Shown here: positions 1-8,547 of the stretch, in pieces
Numbering within the stretch: position 1 is the stretch's first letter
Layout: every line of letters begins with the position of its first letter
Assembly (NCBI GenBank): GCA_003248775.1
Contig: QFQX01000016.1
Span: 17,003-81,002, forward strand
Source: Shinella sp.
GTDB lineage: Bacteria; Pseudomonadota; Alphaproteobacteria; Rhizobiales; Rhizobiaceae
Direction of reading: 5' to 3'
DNA length: 64,000 nt
Notes under the pieces: model-generated
Database searches by the model: none
What the model was told of the DNA's origin: nothing
What the model saw: only the letters and a program-made list of their open reading frames with translations
Program-made: the position numbers and the translations under genes

Positions 1-2
1 TA

Positions 3-1472
3 TCGCTGGCAAACCTTATCGAAATCTCTGGAAACGCAGCCATCCCGGCCTATCGCCGCGAACAGTTGAAGGCCGGCATCCTGCATTTCGGCGTCGGCAA
101 CTTCCATCGCGCCCATCAGGCCGTCTACCTCCACGAGCTATTCAACCAGGGCCGGGACATGGATTTCGCCATCCTCGGCGCCGGCGTCCTGCCATCCGAC
201 CGCAAGATGAAGGCAACGCTGGAAGCGCAGGACTATCTGACGACGGTCGTCGAACAGGACATCAACCGCAGCACCGCCACCGTCACCGGACCGATGACCG
301 GCATGATCGCCGCCCCCGACTTCGGCGACATCATCGCGGCCCTTTCCGATCCGGCGATCCGCATCGTGTCGATGACCATCACCGAAGGCGGTTATTTCAT
401 CGATCCGGCAACCGGAAAATTCGACCCCGGCCATCCGGCCATGGTGGCCGACGCCGCCAATCCGGGAGAGCCGAAGACCGTATTCGGCCTCATCATCGCT
501 GGTCTGAAGGCGCGCAAGGCCAAGGGGATGCCGCCCTTTACCGTCATGTGCTGCGACAACATTCCAGGCAATGGCGAGGTGACGGAAGCCACCATCACCG
601 GTCTTGCAAAGCTCTCGGACCCCGATTTCGCCCACTGGATCCATGAGAATGTCGCCTTCCCCAATTCCATGGTCGACCGCATCACGCCGGCAACAGGCGA
701 ACGGGAAATCGGCATCGCCCGCGATACCTACGGCATCGAGGACGGCTGGCCGGTCTTCTGCGAGGAATTCAAGCAGTGGGTTCTGGAGGATCGCTTCCCG
801 CTGGGACGTCCGGCGCTGGAGGCGGTCGGCGTCACCTTCGTTCCGGATGTCGCGCCCTATGAGCTGATGAAGCTGCGCATCCTGAACGGCGGCCACGCGG
901 CCATCGCCTATCCCGCCGCGCTGATGGACATCCACTTCGTTCACGAGGCGATGCAGGAGCCGCTGATCCGCGCCTTCCTCGCCAAGCTGGAGCGGGACGA
1001 GATCATTCCCGTCGTGCCGCCGGTGCCGGACACCAGCCTCGACGACTATTTCCAGCTCATCGAAAGCCGCTTCTCCAATCCGAAGATCGGCGACACCATT
1101 CCACGACTGGCGCAGGACGGCTCCAACCGTCAGCCGAAGTTCATCCTGCCCTCCACCGCCGACCGGCTGAACAAGGGATTGGATGTCGTGGGGCTGGCCC
1201 TCGTCTCGGCGCTGTGGTGCCGCTATTTCGAGGGCGCTTCGGACAGCGGCAAGCCCATCGTCTTCAACGATGCAAGCGCGGAACGCCTGCAGCAAGCGGC
1301 CCTTGCCTCCCGCGGCGACCCGAAGGCCTTCCTCGCGCTCGGCGATATCTTCGGCGCGGTCGGCCAGAACCCGCTCTTCATCCGACGCTTCAGCCATGCG
1401 CTCGCAACGCTTCGCGAGGTCGGCACGGCAGAAACGCTGAAGCGCTATCTCGACGGCAGGCTGGCAGCCTGA
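3..1472 (+). CDS. mtlK: Mannitol 2-dehydrogenase (polyol dehydrogenase), 5' end cut by window
   Basis: NAD-dependent long-chain polyol dehydrogenase that oxidises D-mannitol (often also arabitol or sorbitol) to the ketose in the cytoplasm. The frame is open to the first bases of the window, so the gene starts upstream; the TTG at 66 is internal, because the 21 codons before it match the usual N-terminus of the family. The dinucleotide-binding segment reads GILHFGVGNFHRAHQ. The family signature MVDRITP lies near 670-690, and the catalytic Lys-Asn-His cluster (KLRILNGGH) near 870-895. The 490 visible residues are close to full length. The HAD phosphatase starts 7 bases after the stop and a pentulose kinase follows, which is the tail of a rhizobial polyol ABC-transport and catabolism operon. 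Substrate preference cannot be read from sequence alone. Confidence 0.9.
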   Translation, partial: SLANLIEISGNAAIPAYRREQLKAGILHFGVGNFHRAHQAVYLHELFNQGRDMDFAILGAGVLPSDRKMKATLEAQDYLTTVVEQDINRSTATVTGPMTGMIAAPDFGDIIAALSDPAIRIVSMTITEGGYFIDPATGKFDPGHPAMVADAANPGEPKTVFGLIIAGLKARKAKGMPPFTVMCCDNIPGNGEVTEATITGLAKLSDPDFAHWIHENVAFPNSMVDRITPATGEREIGIARDTYGIEDGWPVFCEEFKQWVLEDRFPLGRPALEAVGVTFVPDVAPYELMKLRILNGGHAAIAYPAALMDIHFVHEAMQEPLIRAFLAKLERDEIIPVVPPVPDTSLDDYFQLIESRFSNPKIGDTIPRLAQDGSNRQPKFILPSTADRLNKGLDVVGLALVSALWCRYFEGASDSGKPIVFNDASAERLQQAALASRGDPKAFLALGDIFGAVGQNPLFIRRFSHALATLREVGTAETLKRYLDGRLAA

Positions 1473-1479
1473 TCCCGTC

Positions 1480-2157
1480 ATGGAAAAGGATGGAAGACGG
1501 CTGGTCATCTTCGATTGCGACGGCGTGCTCGTCGATAGCGAGCCGATATCGCTCGCCGTTCTGGTCGATGCCTTCCGGCAGGCCGGCGTGGTCATCGATG
1601 CGGACTACGCCCACCGGCGCTTTCTCGGCAAGAGCCTCGCGGCGGTGATCGCAACCGCACGCGACGAATTCTCCCTCGAAATCGGCGAGCCCTTCCTCGC
1701 CGACCTGAGGACCGCTCTCCATGCAAGGTTTCGGCAGGAACTCAAGCCCATACCGAATGTCGCCAGGGCACTCGACGATCTCGATCGAGCCGGGCACAGC
1801 TGGTGCGTGGCGTCGTCGAGCCAGCCGGAGCGTATCGCGCTTTCCCTGACGATAACCGGCCTCTTCGACCGTTTCTCGCCGCATCTCTTCAGCGCATCCA
1901 TGGTCGAGAATGGCAAACCGGCGCCCGATCTCTTCCTTTATGCAGCATCGAAGATGGGCTTTCCGTCCGAGGCCTGCATCGTCATCGAGGACAGCCCCGC
2001 CGGCATCATGGCGGCAAGGGCGGCCGGGATGACGGTTTTCGCCTTTACCGGCGGTTCGCATACCACACTCGCCTCCTACCGCGACGAAATCGCAGCCCTC
2101 AAGCCTGACAGGCGGTTTGACGATATGGTCGAATTGCTCCACCTTATGCAAAAATGA
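1480..2157 (+). CDS. HAD-superfamily hydrolase, beta-phosphoglucomutase-like
   Basis: Cytoplasmic haloacid dehalogenase-type phosphatase of 225 residues, subfamily IA. Motif I is FDCDGVLVDSE with the nucleophile Asp12 and acid Asp14. Motif II is the ASSS segment near residue 112, the motif III lysine is in ENGKPAPD, and motif IV is IEDSPAG near residue 170. The cap domain lies between motifs I and II, as in sugar-phosphate phosphatases and phosphomutases. It sits between mannitol dehydrogenase and a pentulose kinase, so a role in removing or recycling a sugar phosphate made during polyol breakdown is an inference. The exact substrate is unknown. Its 3' end overlaps the longest open frame of the next gene, but the better start of that gene lies 25 bases downstream. 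Confidence 0.85.
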   Translation: MEKDGRRLVIFDCDGVLVDSEPISLAVLVDAFRQAGVVIDADYAHRRFLGKSLAAVIATARDEFSLEIGEPFLADLRTALHARFRQELKPIPNVARALDDLDRAGHSWCVASSSQPERIALSLTITGLFDRFSPHLFSASMVENGKPAPDLFLYAASKMGFPSEACIVIEDSPAGIMAARAAGMTVFAFTGGSHTTLASYRDEIAALKPDRRFDDMVELLHLMQK

Positions 2158-2182
2158 AAAAACGGGACGGAAACAGGCCACG

Positions 2183-3763
2183 ATGCGCGACCACGTGATT
2201 GCGGTGGATGTCGGGACAGGCAGCGCGCGCGCCGGTGTCGTCGACCGACAGGGCCGGCTGCTTTGCCGCCGGGAACATCCGATCGGGATGAGGCAACTTG
2301 GCGACCACATCGCCGAATACGATTCCGAACAGATATGGACCGCCACCTGCATCGCCGTCCGCGAGGCGCTCGCAGCTGCCGAACTGCCGGCCGAACGCAT
2401 CGCTGCGCTTGCCTTCGACGCCACCTGCTCACTCGTGCTGCGCGACACCGAGGGGGAACCGCTGGCGCTAGCTCGCGAAAACGGAGCAAACTTCGACACC
2501 ATCGCCTGGCTCGACCATCGCGCCAGCCGCGAAGCTGCCGAAATCTCTGGAACGCGCCACCCGTTGCTTGCCTATGCCGGCGAAGCGATCTCGCCGGAAA
2601 TGCAGATCCCGAAGCTGATCTGGCTGAAACGCAATCGCCCCGATCTCTGGGCGAAATCCGGCCACTTCTTCGACCTTGCGGATTTCATGAGCTGGCGCGC
2701 CACCGGCAGCACCGGCCGGTCGCTTTGCACACTCACCTCCAAATGGAATTTTCTGGCTCATGAGAAAAACGGCTGGAGCCCCGATTTTCTCGACAGGATC
2801 GGCCTAGGCGATCTTTTGCTTCGTGGTGGTCTGCCGCAACAGGGTGTCGCTGTCGGACAGGCGATAGGCCCGCTGACGGACAAGGCCGCAACGGAACTTG
2901 GCCTCGACACCGACGTCGTGGTCGCCGCCGGCATGGTCGATGCCTATGCCGGCGCGCTGGGCGTGCTGGGCTCGATCGCGGATCAGCCTGACGCGTTGGA
3001 ACAACGGATCGCGCTGATCGGCGGCACCTCGAGTTGTCTGATTTCCTTTGCCGCCGCGCCCCATTTCGGCAAGAGCCTCTGGGGACCCTTCTTCGACGCG
3101 GTATTTCCCGGCCAATGGCTGGTCGAAGCCGGCCAGTCGGCCACGGGTGGCCTGCTCAATCATCTGCTGCGGCTGCATGCGGAAGGTGGAGAACCAACGC
3201 CTTCGCGGCATAGACAGGTAATTGAACGGGTGCAGTCTCTCAGGCAGGCGGAAGGACCTGACTTTGCCGCCCGCCTCCATATCCTGCCGGACTTTCACGG
3301 CAACCGCTCGCCCTTTGCCGATCCGAACCTTACCGGCGCGATCACCGGCCTGACGCTCGACAGTTCCTTCGACGGCCTCTGCCGCATCTACTGGCGCGCC
3401 TGCGTGGCGATTGCGCTGGCGCTGCGCCAGATCCTCGAAGCCATGGAAAAGAGCGGCATCCGGCCCGAACGGCTGCATCTCACCGGCGGGCACGTCAAGA
3501 ACCCGCTGCTGGTCGAACTTTACGGCGATGTCACCGGTCGTGAACTGGTCATACCCGACACCGACGACGCCGTACTGGTCGGCACCGCCATGAATGCGGC
3601 AGCCGCCGGCGGGCTTTATCCATCGCTTGCGGCCGCAGGCGTCGGCATGGCCGCACCCTCACGCAGCAGACAGCCGGATGCAGCGAAACACGCCCTCTAT
3701 GAGCGCGACTACCGGCGTTTCCTTGCCATGCAACGCCACCGCGCCGAACTGGATACGCTGTAG
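2183..3763 (+). CDS. FGGY-family pentulose kinase (D-ribulokinase-like)
   Basis: ATP-dependent kinase of 526 residues that phosphorylates a ketopentose, probably D-ribulose (from arabitol or ribitol) or a related sugar. The N-terminal FGGY nucleotide-binding fold opens with AVDVGTGSARAG. The substrate segment LDHRA and the catalytic-base region GMVDAYAGALGV (Asp near residue 255) are present, and the C-terminal domain has the phosphate-binding stretch LTGGHVKNPLL. The sequence looks closest to the FGGY ribulokinase group rather than to xylulokinase, but this is by eye. I chose ATG 2183 because the homologous N-terminus begins there and AGG lies just upstream; an in-frame ATG at 2117 would add 22 residues overlapping the HAD gene. 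It is the last gene of the polyol operon. Confidence 0.85.
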   Translation: MRDHVIAVDVGTGSARAGVVDRQGRLLCRREHPIGMRQLGDHIAEYDSEQIWTATCIAVREALAAAELPAERIAALAFDATCSLVLRDTEGEPLALARENGANFDTIAWLDHRASREAAEISGTRHPLLAYAGEAISPEMQIPKLIWLKRNRPDLWAKSGHFFDLADFMSWRATGSTGRSLCTLTSKWNFLAHEKNGWSPDFLDRIGLGDLLLRGGLPQQGVAVGQAIGPLTDKAATELGLDTDVVVAAGMVDAYAGALGVLGSIADQPDALEQRIALIGGTSSCLISFAAAPHFGKSLWGPFFDAVFPGQWLVEAGQSATGGLLNHLLRLHAEGGEPTPSRHRQVIERVQSLRQAEGPDFAARLHILPDFHGNRSPFADPNLTGAITGLTLDSSFDGLCRIYWRACVAIALALRQILEAMEKSGIRPERLHLTGGHVKNPLLVELYGDVTGRELVIPDTDDAVLVGTAMNAAAAGGLYPSLAAAGVGMAAPSRSRQPDAAKHALYERDYRRFLAMQRHRAELDTL

Positions 3764-3811
3764 AGCAATTCCAGCAAAAGCGGAAACCGGTTTTGCGCCA
3801 GAAATTGCTCC
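3763..3811. repeat. Rhizobial intergenic palindrome, GAGCAATT type
   Basis: An imperfect inverted repeat directly after the kinase stop codon. Outer arms GAGCAATT (3763-3770) and AATTGCTC (3803-3810) are perfect, with inner GCAAAA and TTTTGC tracts. Sequences of this kind recur between genes in Rhizobium and Agrobacterium genomes. It may act as a transcription end or mRNA 3' stabiliser, but there is no clear T-run. Confidence 0.6.
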
Positions 3812-3826
3812 AGAAACAGAACTCAA

Positions 3827-4813
3827 TCAACCCCAGAGGCGGGAAGCAGGCGCCTGCATCATCGACCCGTCATAGCGGATCGGATCATCCCGGTCGGCGG
3901 CAAGCAGCAGCGGTCCGTCGAGATCGACATAGGGCGCGCCCTGCGCCACCAGAAAGGCCGGCGCCATGGCGAGCGACGTGCCGAGCATGCAGCCGACCAT
4001 GATGTCGAAGCCGGCAACCAGCGCCACCTCGCGCATCGCCAGCGCCTCTGTCAGGCCGCCGGTCTTGTCGAGCTTGATGTTCACGGAATCATATTTGCCG
4101 ACGAGCTTTGCGAGCGAAGCTCGGTCATGGCAGCTTTCGTCGGCGCAGACGGGCAGCACTCTTTTGATATCGAGAAGAGCATCGTCCTTGCCCGCCGGCA
4201 GCGGCTGTTCCACAAGCGCCACGCCGAGCTTCACCAGAACGGGCGCAAGCGCCTGATACTGCTCGACCGACCAACCCTCATTGGCATCGACGATAATTTT
4301 CGAGGTGGGAGCGCCCGCCCTCACCGCCTCGATCCGTTCGACATCGCCCTCGCCACCGAGCTTGACCTTGAGAAGCGGCCGCGCCGCATTCTTCGCCGCA
4401 GCCTCCCGCATACTTTCCGGCGTGCCAAGCGACAGCGTGAAGGCGGTCTCGACCGGCTTCGGCGCGGGAATACCCGCAATCTGCCAGGCAGGCCGCCCGC
4501 CGCGCTTTGCTTCCAGATCCCAGAAGGCGCAATCGAGACCATTACGCGCAGCCCCCGCCGGCAGCCGCGATTGCAGCGCCTCGCGGGTCATGCCCTTCTT
4601 CAGGTCGGCGGCACAGGAAAGGATGGTCGCGATCACGCCTTCGACGGTCTCATCATAGCGGGCATAGGGCACGCACTCCCCTCGCCCGGTGAAGCTGCCG
4701 TCCGAGAGAGTGACCGTAACGACGCGGATTTCGGTGCGCGAGCCACGCGAAATGGTGAAGCTGCCGGCAACCGGGAAACGCTCCTCCGTCGCGGTCAGAA
4801 TGAGGCCAGTCAT
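3827..4813 (-). CDS. dgcA: Enolase-superfamily racemase/epimerase, DgcA or dipeptide epimerase
   Basis: Member of the muconate-lactonising branch of the enolase superfamily, 328 residues. The barrel-end motifs are all present: KVKLG (general base lysine), VDANEG and EQPLP (metal ligands), ADES, and NIKLDK with the second lysine base. Such proteins are either L-Ala-D/L-Glu epimerases that recycle murein peptides or DgcA, the N-acetyl-D-glutamate racemase of D-glutamate catabolism. The usual rhizobial partner dgcN is not beside it here, so the assignment between the two is open. It is transcribed away from mnmA, from which it is separated by about 200 bases holding both promoters. ATG 4813 gives the expected N-terminus. 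Confidence 0.8.
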   Translation of the reverse strand: MTGLILTATEERFPVAGSFTISRGSRTEIRVVTVTLSDGSFTGRGECVPYARYDETVEGVIATILSCAADLKKGMTREALQSRLPAGAARNGLDCAFWDLEAKRGGRPAWQIAGIPAPKPVETAFTLSLGTPESMREAAAKNAARPLLKVKLGGEGDVERIEAVRAGAPTSKIIVDANEGWSVEQYQALAPVLVKLGVALVEQPLPAGKDDALLDIKRVLPVCADESCHDRASLAKLVGKYDSVNIKLDKTGGLTEALAMREVALVAGFDIMVGCMLGTSLAMAPAFLVAQGAPYVDLDGPLLLAADRDDPIRYDGSMMQAPASRLWG

Positions 4814-5012
4814 CGTCTTTCATTCCTTTCCCTGCAGGGCGTTTGGCGCCGCTGGCGAATCGCCGCCCCTTGCGCGGGACAGCAATCCTTTCTATATCCG
4901 TCAACAATATGGTCGAGGTCTTCGCGATCCATAATCGCAATTTGCCGCATTCCGATGGCGGAACGCCGGCCATGCCTCACCTTTCAACGCATGAAATTGG
5001 CGGATAAGCCCC

Positions 5013-6209
5013 GTGAATACGCTGGATTTTGACAAGAAGCCTGAAGATACCCGCGTCGTTGTGGCGATGTCGGGCGGCGTGGATTCCTCCGTTGTCGCCG
5101 GCATTCTCAAACGCGAGGGCTATGACGTCCTCGGCATCACGCTGCAGCTTTACGATCACGGCGCCGCCGTGCATCGCGCCGGCTCCTGCTGTGCCGGTCA
5201 GGATATCGACGACGCGCGCCGCGTCTGCGAAACGCTCGGCATTCCCCATTACGTCCTCGACTACGAACAGCGCTTTCGCGACACGGTCATCAACCCGTTC
5301 ATGGAAAGCTACGTCGCCGGTGAAACGCCGATCCCCTGCGTCGCCTGCAACCAGACGGTCAAGTTCGCCGATCTGCTGGCGACCGCGAAGGAACTCGGCG
5401 CCGACGCGCTGGCAACCGGCCACTACATCCGTTCGCGGGCGACACCCCTGCCGGATGATCCGGGCCACCGGGCGCTGTTTCGCCCGATCGACAGCGAACG
5501 CGACCAGAGCTACTTCCTGTTTGCCACGACGCAGGAGCAGATCGATTACCTGCGCTTTCCACTGGGCGGCCTTTCCAAGGCCGAAACCCGCGTGCTGGCC
5601 GAGGAAATGGGCCTCGTCGTCGCCCAGAAAGCCGACAGCCAGGACATCTGTTTCGTGCCGCAGGGCAAGTATGCCGACATCATCACCAAGCTCCGCCCCG
5701 ACTCGGCGCTGGGCGGCGACATCGTGCATCTCGACGGCCGCGTGCTCGGCCGCCACGAAGGCATTCTCCATTACACGATCGGCCAGAGGAAGGGGCTCGG
5801 CGTCGCCACCGGCGAACCGCTCTACGTCATCTATCTCGATGCCCGTTCGCGCCGCGTGATCGTCGGTCCGAAGGAAGCGCTGGAAACCCACCGCGTCTAC
5901 CTGCGCGACATCAACTGGCTGGGCGACAAGGCGCTTGCCGACGAAGCCCGTGATGGCTTCGCCTGCTTCGCCAAGGTCCGCTCCACCCGTCCGCCGGCCC
6001 CTGCAATGCTGCATGCCGACGAAAACGGCATCTATGTCGATCTGGAGATCGGCGAAGCCGGCATTGCGCCGGGTCAGGCCTGCGTTCTCTATTCTGCACC
6101 GGGCGCTGACGCCCGCGTCTATGGCGGCGGCTTCATCGATCGCTCCGAACGGGCAGCCGATGCGGAGGCCTCGCTGAAGGCGCTTCTTTCGTCTCCCGTC
6201 GCCGCCTGA
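5013..6209 (+). CDS. mnmA: tRNA-specific 2-thiouridylase
   Basis: Cytoplasmic enzyme that makes 2-thiouridine at the wobble base U34 of tRNA-Lys, -Glu and -Gln, using ATP and sulfur relayed to it. The P-loop SGGVDSSV is near residue 20. The two catalytic cysteines are in [10 protein letters not shown] and in SQDICFVP, and the tRNA-recognition and C-terminal beta-barrel regions follow. The length of 398 residues is normal. The GTG start at 5013 is preceded only by a weak GGA; no ATG fits better without losing the N-terminal tail. It stands alone, divergent from dgcA and followed by tRNA-Met. Confidence 0.95.
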   Translation: MNTLDFDKKPEDTRVVVAMSGGVDSSVVAGILKREGYDVLGITLQLYDHGAAVHRAGSCCAGQDIDDARRVCETLGIPHYVLDYEQRFRDTVINPFMESYVAGETPIPCVACNQTVKFADLLATAKELGADALATGHYIRSRATPLPDDPGHRALFRPIDSERDQSYFLFATTQEQIDYLRFPLGGLSKAETRVLAEEMGLVVAQKADSQDICFVPQGKYADIITKLRPDSALGGDIVHLDGRVLGRHEGILHYTIGQRKGLGVATGEPLYVIYLDARSRRVIVGPKEALETHRVYLRDINWLGDKALADEARDGFACFAKVRSTRPPAPAMLHADENGIYVDLEIGEAGIAPGQACVLYSAPGADARVYGGGFIDRSERAADAEASLKALLSSPVAA

Positions 6210-6262
6210 AAGGCCTCCTTTCGAACGTCGGTGAAAACGCTTCTGTTTTTCCCTGTCACGCG

Positions 6263-6291
6263 CTTGACACTAACGGGAGCCTCGCCTTATA
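6263..6291 (+). promoter_or_regulatory. Promoter of tRNA-Met
   Basis: CTTGAC at 6263-6268 and CTTATA at 6286-6291 are separated by 17 bases, an almost ideal rhizobial housekeeping sigma-70 promoter. Transcription would begin near 6298, about 48 bases before the tRNA. Confidence 0.75.
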
Positions 6292-6292
6292 A

Positions 6293-6320
6293 GCCGCCCA
6301 TCGCTTCGGGCGGCTTTGAT
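6293..6320 (+). terminator. GC-rich hairpin with T-run between promoter and tRNA-Met
   Basis: GCCGCCC (6293-6299) pairs with GGGCGGC (6308-6314), followed by a T-rich stretch. It may end mnmA transcription. Its first arm overlaps the predicted tRNA start site, so initiation from the tRNA promoter may begin inside the stem and escape it. Confidence 0.4.
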
Positions 6321-6345
6321 TTTTCAAAAGTCTCGATCGATGTGT

Positions 6346-6422
6346 GGCGGGGTAGCTCAGGTGGTTAGAGCGTGGGATTCATAACCCCAAGGTCGGCGGT
6401 TCAAGTCCGCCTCCCGCTACCA
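6346..6422 (+). tRNA. tRNA-Met (anticodon CAT), elongator type
   Basis: A full cloverleaf including encoded CCA. The acceptor stem is closed by G-U pairs at both ends (GGCGGGG with TCCCGCT), the D arm is GCTC/GAGC, the anticodon loop TTCATAA carries CAT, and the T arm is GGCGG TTCAAGT CCGCC. The first pair is G-U rather than the C-A mismatch of an initiator tRNA, so the elongator type is preferred. A CAT tRNA could also be the lysidine-modified isoleucine tRNA. Confidence 0.9.
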
Positions 6423-6637
6423 ACATTCTCCAAATCCTTGATGATGCTGTTCCAAGCGCGTTCCGGCGCATGTTGTTCACACACGTTTTCCGTGCAATGA
6501 ATTCCGTGAAGACACGGGAGAGTCCTTATGTGGACGGCATTCAGGAATCTGTTTTCTTGGCCAGACAGATTTGACGGCTGTTCGGCGACGTTGCGTTCAG
6601 GACCGAGCAGGAGACTGGCCAGTTCAAGCATTCCTTC

Positions 6638-6820
6638 ATGGAATGGCGGGTCAAGAAGGGGCTGAACAGCGGTGAATTGCTGGTCGGCCTTGCGATGAAA
6701 CCCGACGGCTACGCCGGACCGGAAGGCTCGGTGACGAACTATATCAACTTCCATCTCGCAACCGCCGTAAGATTGCGCGACAAGCTCAACGAATGCATCG
6801 AATTCGCCAGCAGGCGCTAA
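6638..6820 (+). pseudogene. Remnant of a small hypothetical gene (3' part)
   Basis: An open frame of 60 residues ending NECIEFASRR, which I do not recognise. In frame upstream of the only ATG there are about 27 sense codons with the same coding look back to a stop near 6570, and no ribosome-binding site precedes the ATG. It therefore looks like the 3' portion of a decayed gene. The last 13 codons are repeated 1.6 kb downstream (8381-8440), which shows that the locus has been duplicated or interrupted. Confidence 0.4.
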
Positions 6821-6837
6821 AAAGGATCGCGCCGAAA
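6778..6837 (+). repeat. 60-bp direct repeat, copy 1
   Basis: Copy 1 of a 60-bp direct repeat with only three differences from copy 2 at 8381-8440 (offset 1603). It holds the last codons and stop of the small hypothetical frame. The IS3-like remnant begins at its downstream edge. Confidence 0.9.
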
Positions 6838-7050
6838 ATAGTAGGCTACGGCGCCGAAGAACAGGTTCTTGCAGACCCCACGGATCGATACGCCGCAGTC
6901 CACCAGCATTCCATCCACCGGCTTGCGCCTGTGGGCAGGCTTCAGAGCTTTTACCGACAACACTCTAAACGGCTCAGGATCCGGCGCCAGATCGGCAACG
7001 GCTTTTTTTATGCGGTCATTTTCTTCCTGAACTTCCCTCTGTCCGCGCAT
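6817..7050 (-). mobile_element. IS3-family transposase remnant
   Basis: A 77-codon frame on the minus strand resembles the junction of IS3-family OrfA and OrfB: a leucine-zipper-like tail (EENDRIKKAVADL), then KALKPAHRRKPVDGMLVDCG and VSIRGVCK, as in the IS407-type transposases common in rhizobia. The N-terminal helix-turn-helix and the whole DDE integrase domain are missing, and several usual residues are altered. It is therefore dead. The last few codons run into the 60-bp direct repeat and are not transposase. No terminal inverted repeats were found around it. Confidence 0.65.
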
Positions 7051-7258
7051 TTCGTCCGGGGGCGTGGCCTACTTCAAAACGAATGCTCTCTGCGCATCAG
7101 AAAACTCTATATCTCATCATTTGTACTTCGGTCTCCAATCAGGAATCCAGCGCGGAAAACTACAATCAAAAACGGGCCGTTTTTTTTAGAATAAGAGTAC
7201 ACCAACCTGTTCCTCATGAGGCCTGTTTTCGATAGCCATTCCACTATGAAGTCCCGGC

Positions 7259-8008
7259 CTAAACGCTGAAGTGATAAGTCGCAGTGTGGCAATAGCGGCC
7301 ACGGACCTGATAACCGAAGTCCGCGAGGTATTTCTGGATTTCCATGAAATACGCCAATTCGCCAGCTTCGATGAAGAGGTGCGGCTTTTGTCTCCGGAGG
7401 GTTTCTGTCGCCCCCCTCAATACACCGAGTTCGCCGCCCTCGACGTCCATTTTTACGATACTCAGCGGCGTCTGCTCCGTTATATAGTCATCAAGCCGGG
7501 CAATCTGGATATCGCCGTTCGGATCGGGCTGGATGTTGACCATGCCATAGTTGGCAGTCGTGGGTATGACCGCACGGCCCCTACCCTGAAAATCACCCAA
7601 CGCCAGGCTCTCTATGCGGACAAAATCCGTGCAGTCGTTGACCCGAAGGTTCTCCCTGAGAATCTCGCGATTTTTGTCGAAAGGTTCGAAGGCCAGAACA
7701 GGCGCGTTCAGCACCTTGGCGAAGAACACCGTATGGTTTCCGATATTGGCGCCGATATCAACAATCACCGAACCCGGTGTATAAACCTCTTTGGCCTTCA
7801 CCAGCAGGTCCAATTCGTAGAACGATTTTTCGGCGGTAATGACGTTGAACAGATGATCAGGATGGTTGTGGGTGTACAGCTGAAAATTATGGCCGCCATA
7901 ACTGAAATTGACACTCTGCATCATATCCTCCGCCGAATACTTCGGCATCATCGTTAACAGGGAGCGCTGGCGTGTGAACAGGACAGAGACAGCGTTCCAT
8001 TTGAGCAT
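7259..8008 (-). CDS. FkbM-family methyltransferase
   Basis: SAM-dependent methyltransferase of 249 residues. The SAM-binding motif I is VIVDIGANIGNHTVFFA near residue 80, followed by the acidic ribose-binding segment LAFEPFDKN and the FkbM-type stretch IVKMDVEGGELGVLRGA with Asp-Val-Glu-Gly. The family O-methylates sugars or secondary-metabolite hydroxyls; in rhizobia many members modify surface polysaccharide or Nod-factor-like sugars. The substrate here is unknown. Base composition is lower in GC than the neighbours and the gene lies between direct repeats beside an IS remnant, so acquisition by transfer is likely. ATG 8008 has AAGG four bases before it; a start at the MMPKYS methionines 19 codons later is possible. 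Confidence 0.8.
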   Translation of the reverse strand: MLKWNAVSVLFTRQRSLLTMMPKYSAEDMMQSVNFSYGGHNFQLYTHNHPDHLFNVITAEKSFYELDLLVKAKEVYTPGSVIVDIGANIGNHTVFFAKVLNAPVLAFEPFDKNREILRENLRVNDCTDFVRIESLALGDFQGRGRAVIPTTANYGMVNIQPDPNGDIQIARLDDYITEQTPLSIVKMDVEGGELGVLRGATETLRRQKPHLFIEAGELAYFMEIQKYLADFGYQVRGRYCHTATYHFSV

Positions 8009-8547
8009 CGAGCCTTATCCGGCGTGTCTTTCCCGAAGCTGACGGTCAGCCCATCACGAAGAACGGTCGATCTATTACCTCTTCCCGCTGGTGCATGGCT
8101 GTCGCATTTCGGGTATTCCAAGAGGAGCTATGATGCACCGGATCACCCCTAGCCTATCGAATATCCACCCCAGGGAAAGCCTGAATGAACGGCCAATAGC
8201 ATCAGCGGAGAAGTGATCGTGGGGCGACAGTCTAGACCGCTGCAGCACCGCGATTGGTATCTATCGTCATTCCACGAAGCATCGATCCAATGCTCGCGAT
8301 GTCTACCACGTACGTATCAGGGACCGTGCGACAGAAGATATGAACGTATGACGCGAATCGCATCACTTGCTTGAAGTATTCGACAAGCTCAACGAATGCA
8401 TCGAATTCGCCAGCAGGCGATAAAAAGAATCGCGACGAAACAGCGGCTTGCGGATCTTTTCCACCGACCCTTATCACCCATAAAGGTCAGAAAACTTTTC
8501 ATTAAATTTTAAGAAATAGACTGCGCTTTCCAAGCGAGGTCTTTGTT
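8009..8547. other. Intergenic stretch with repeat copy 2, otherwise no gene seen
   Basis: From 8009 to 8380 I see no convincing gene; an 81-codon minus-strand frame (8232-8477) has no recognisable family and crosses the direct repeat. The stretch after 8440 is AT-rich and presumably carries the promoter of the SLT lipoprotein gene. Confidence 0.5.
8381..8440 (+). repeat. 60-bp direct repeat, copy 2
   Basis: Second copy of the repeat at 6778-6837. It keeps the codons DKLNECIEFASRR and a stop, but the rest of the coding frame upstream is unrelated and closed by a stop, so it is a fragment. Confidence 0.9.

Noticed and set aside
8232..8477. 81-codon minus-strand frame in the island
   Set aside because: No recognisable motif, crosses the direct repeat, and has no supporting ribosome-binding site.
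6396..8547. Attachment-site duplication of the tRNA-Met 3' end flanking the island
   Set aside because: I found no second copy of the tRNA 3' end in the following DNA, and no integrase gene. The direct repeats are unrelated to the tRNA.
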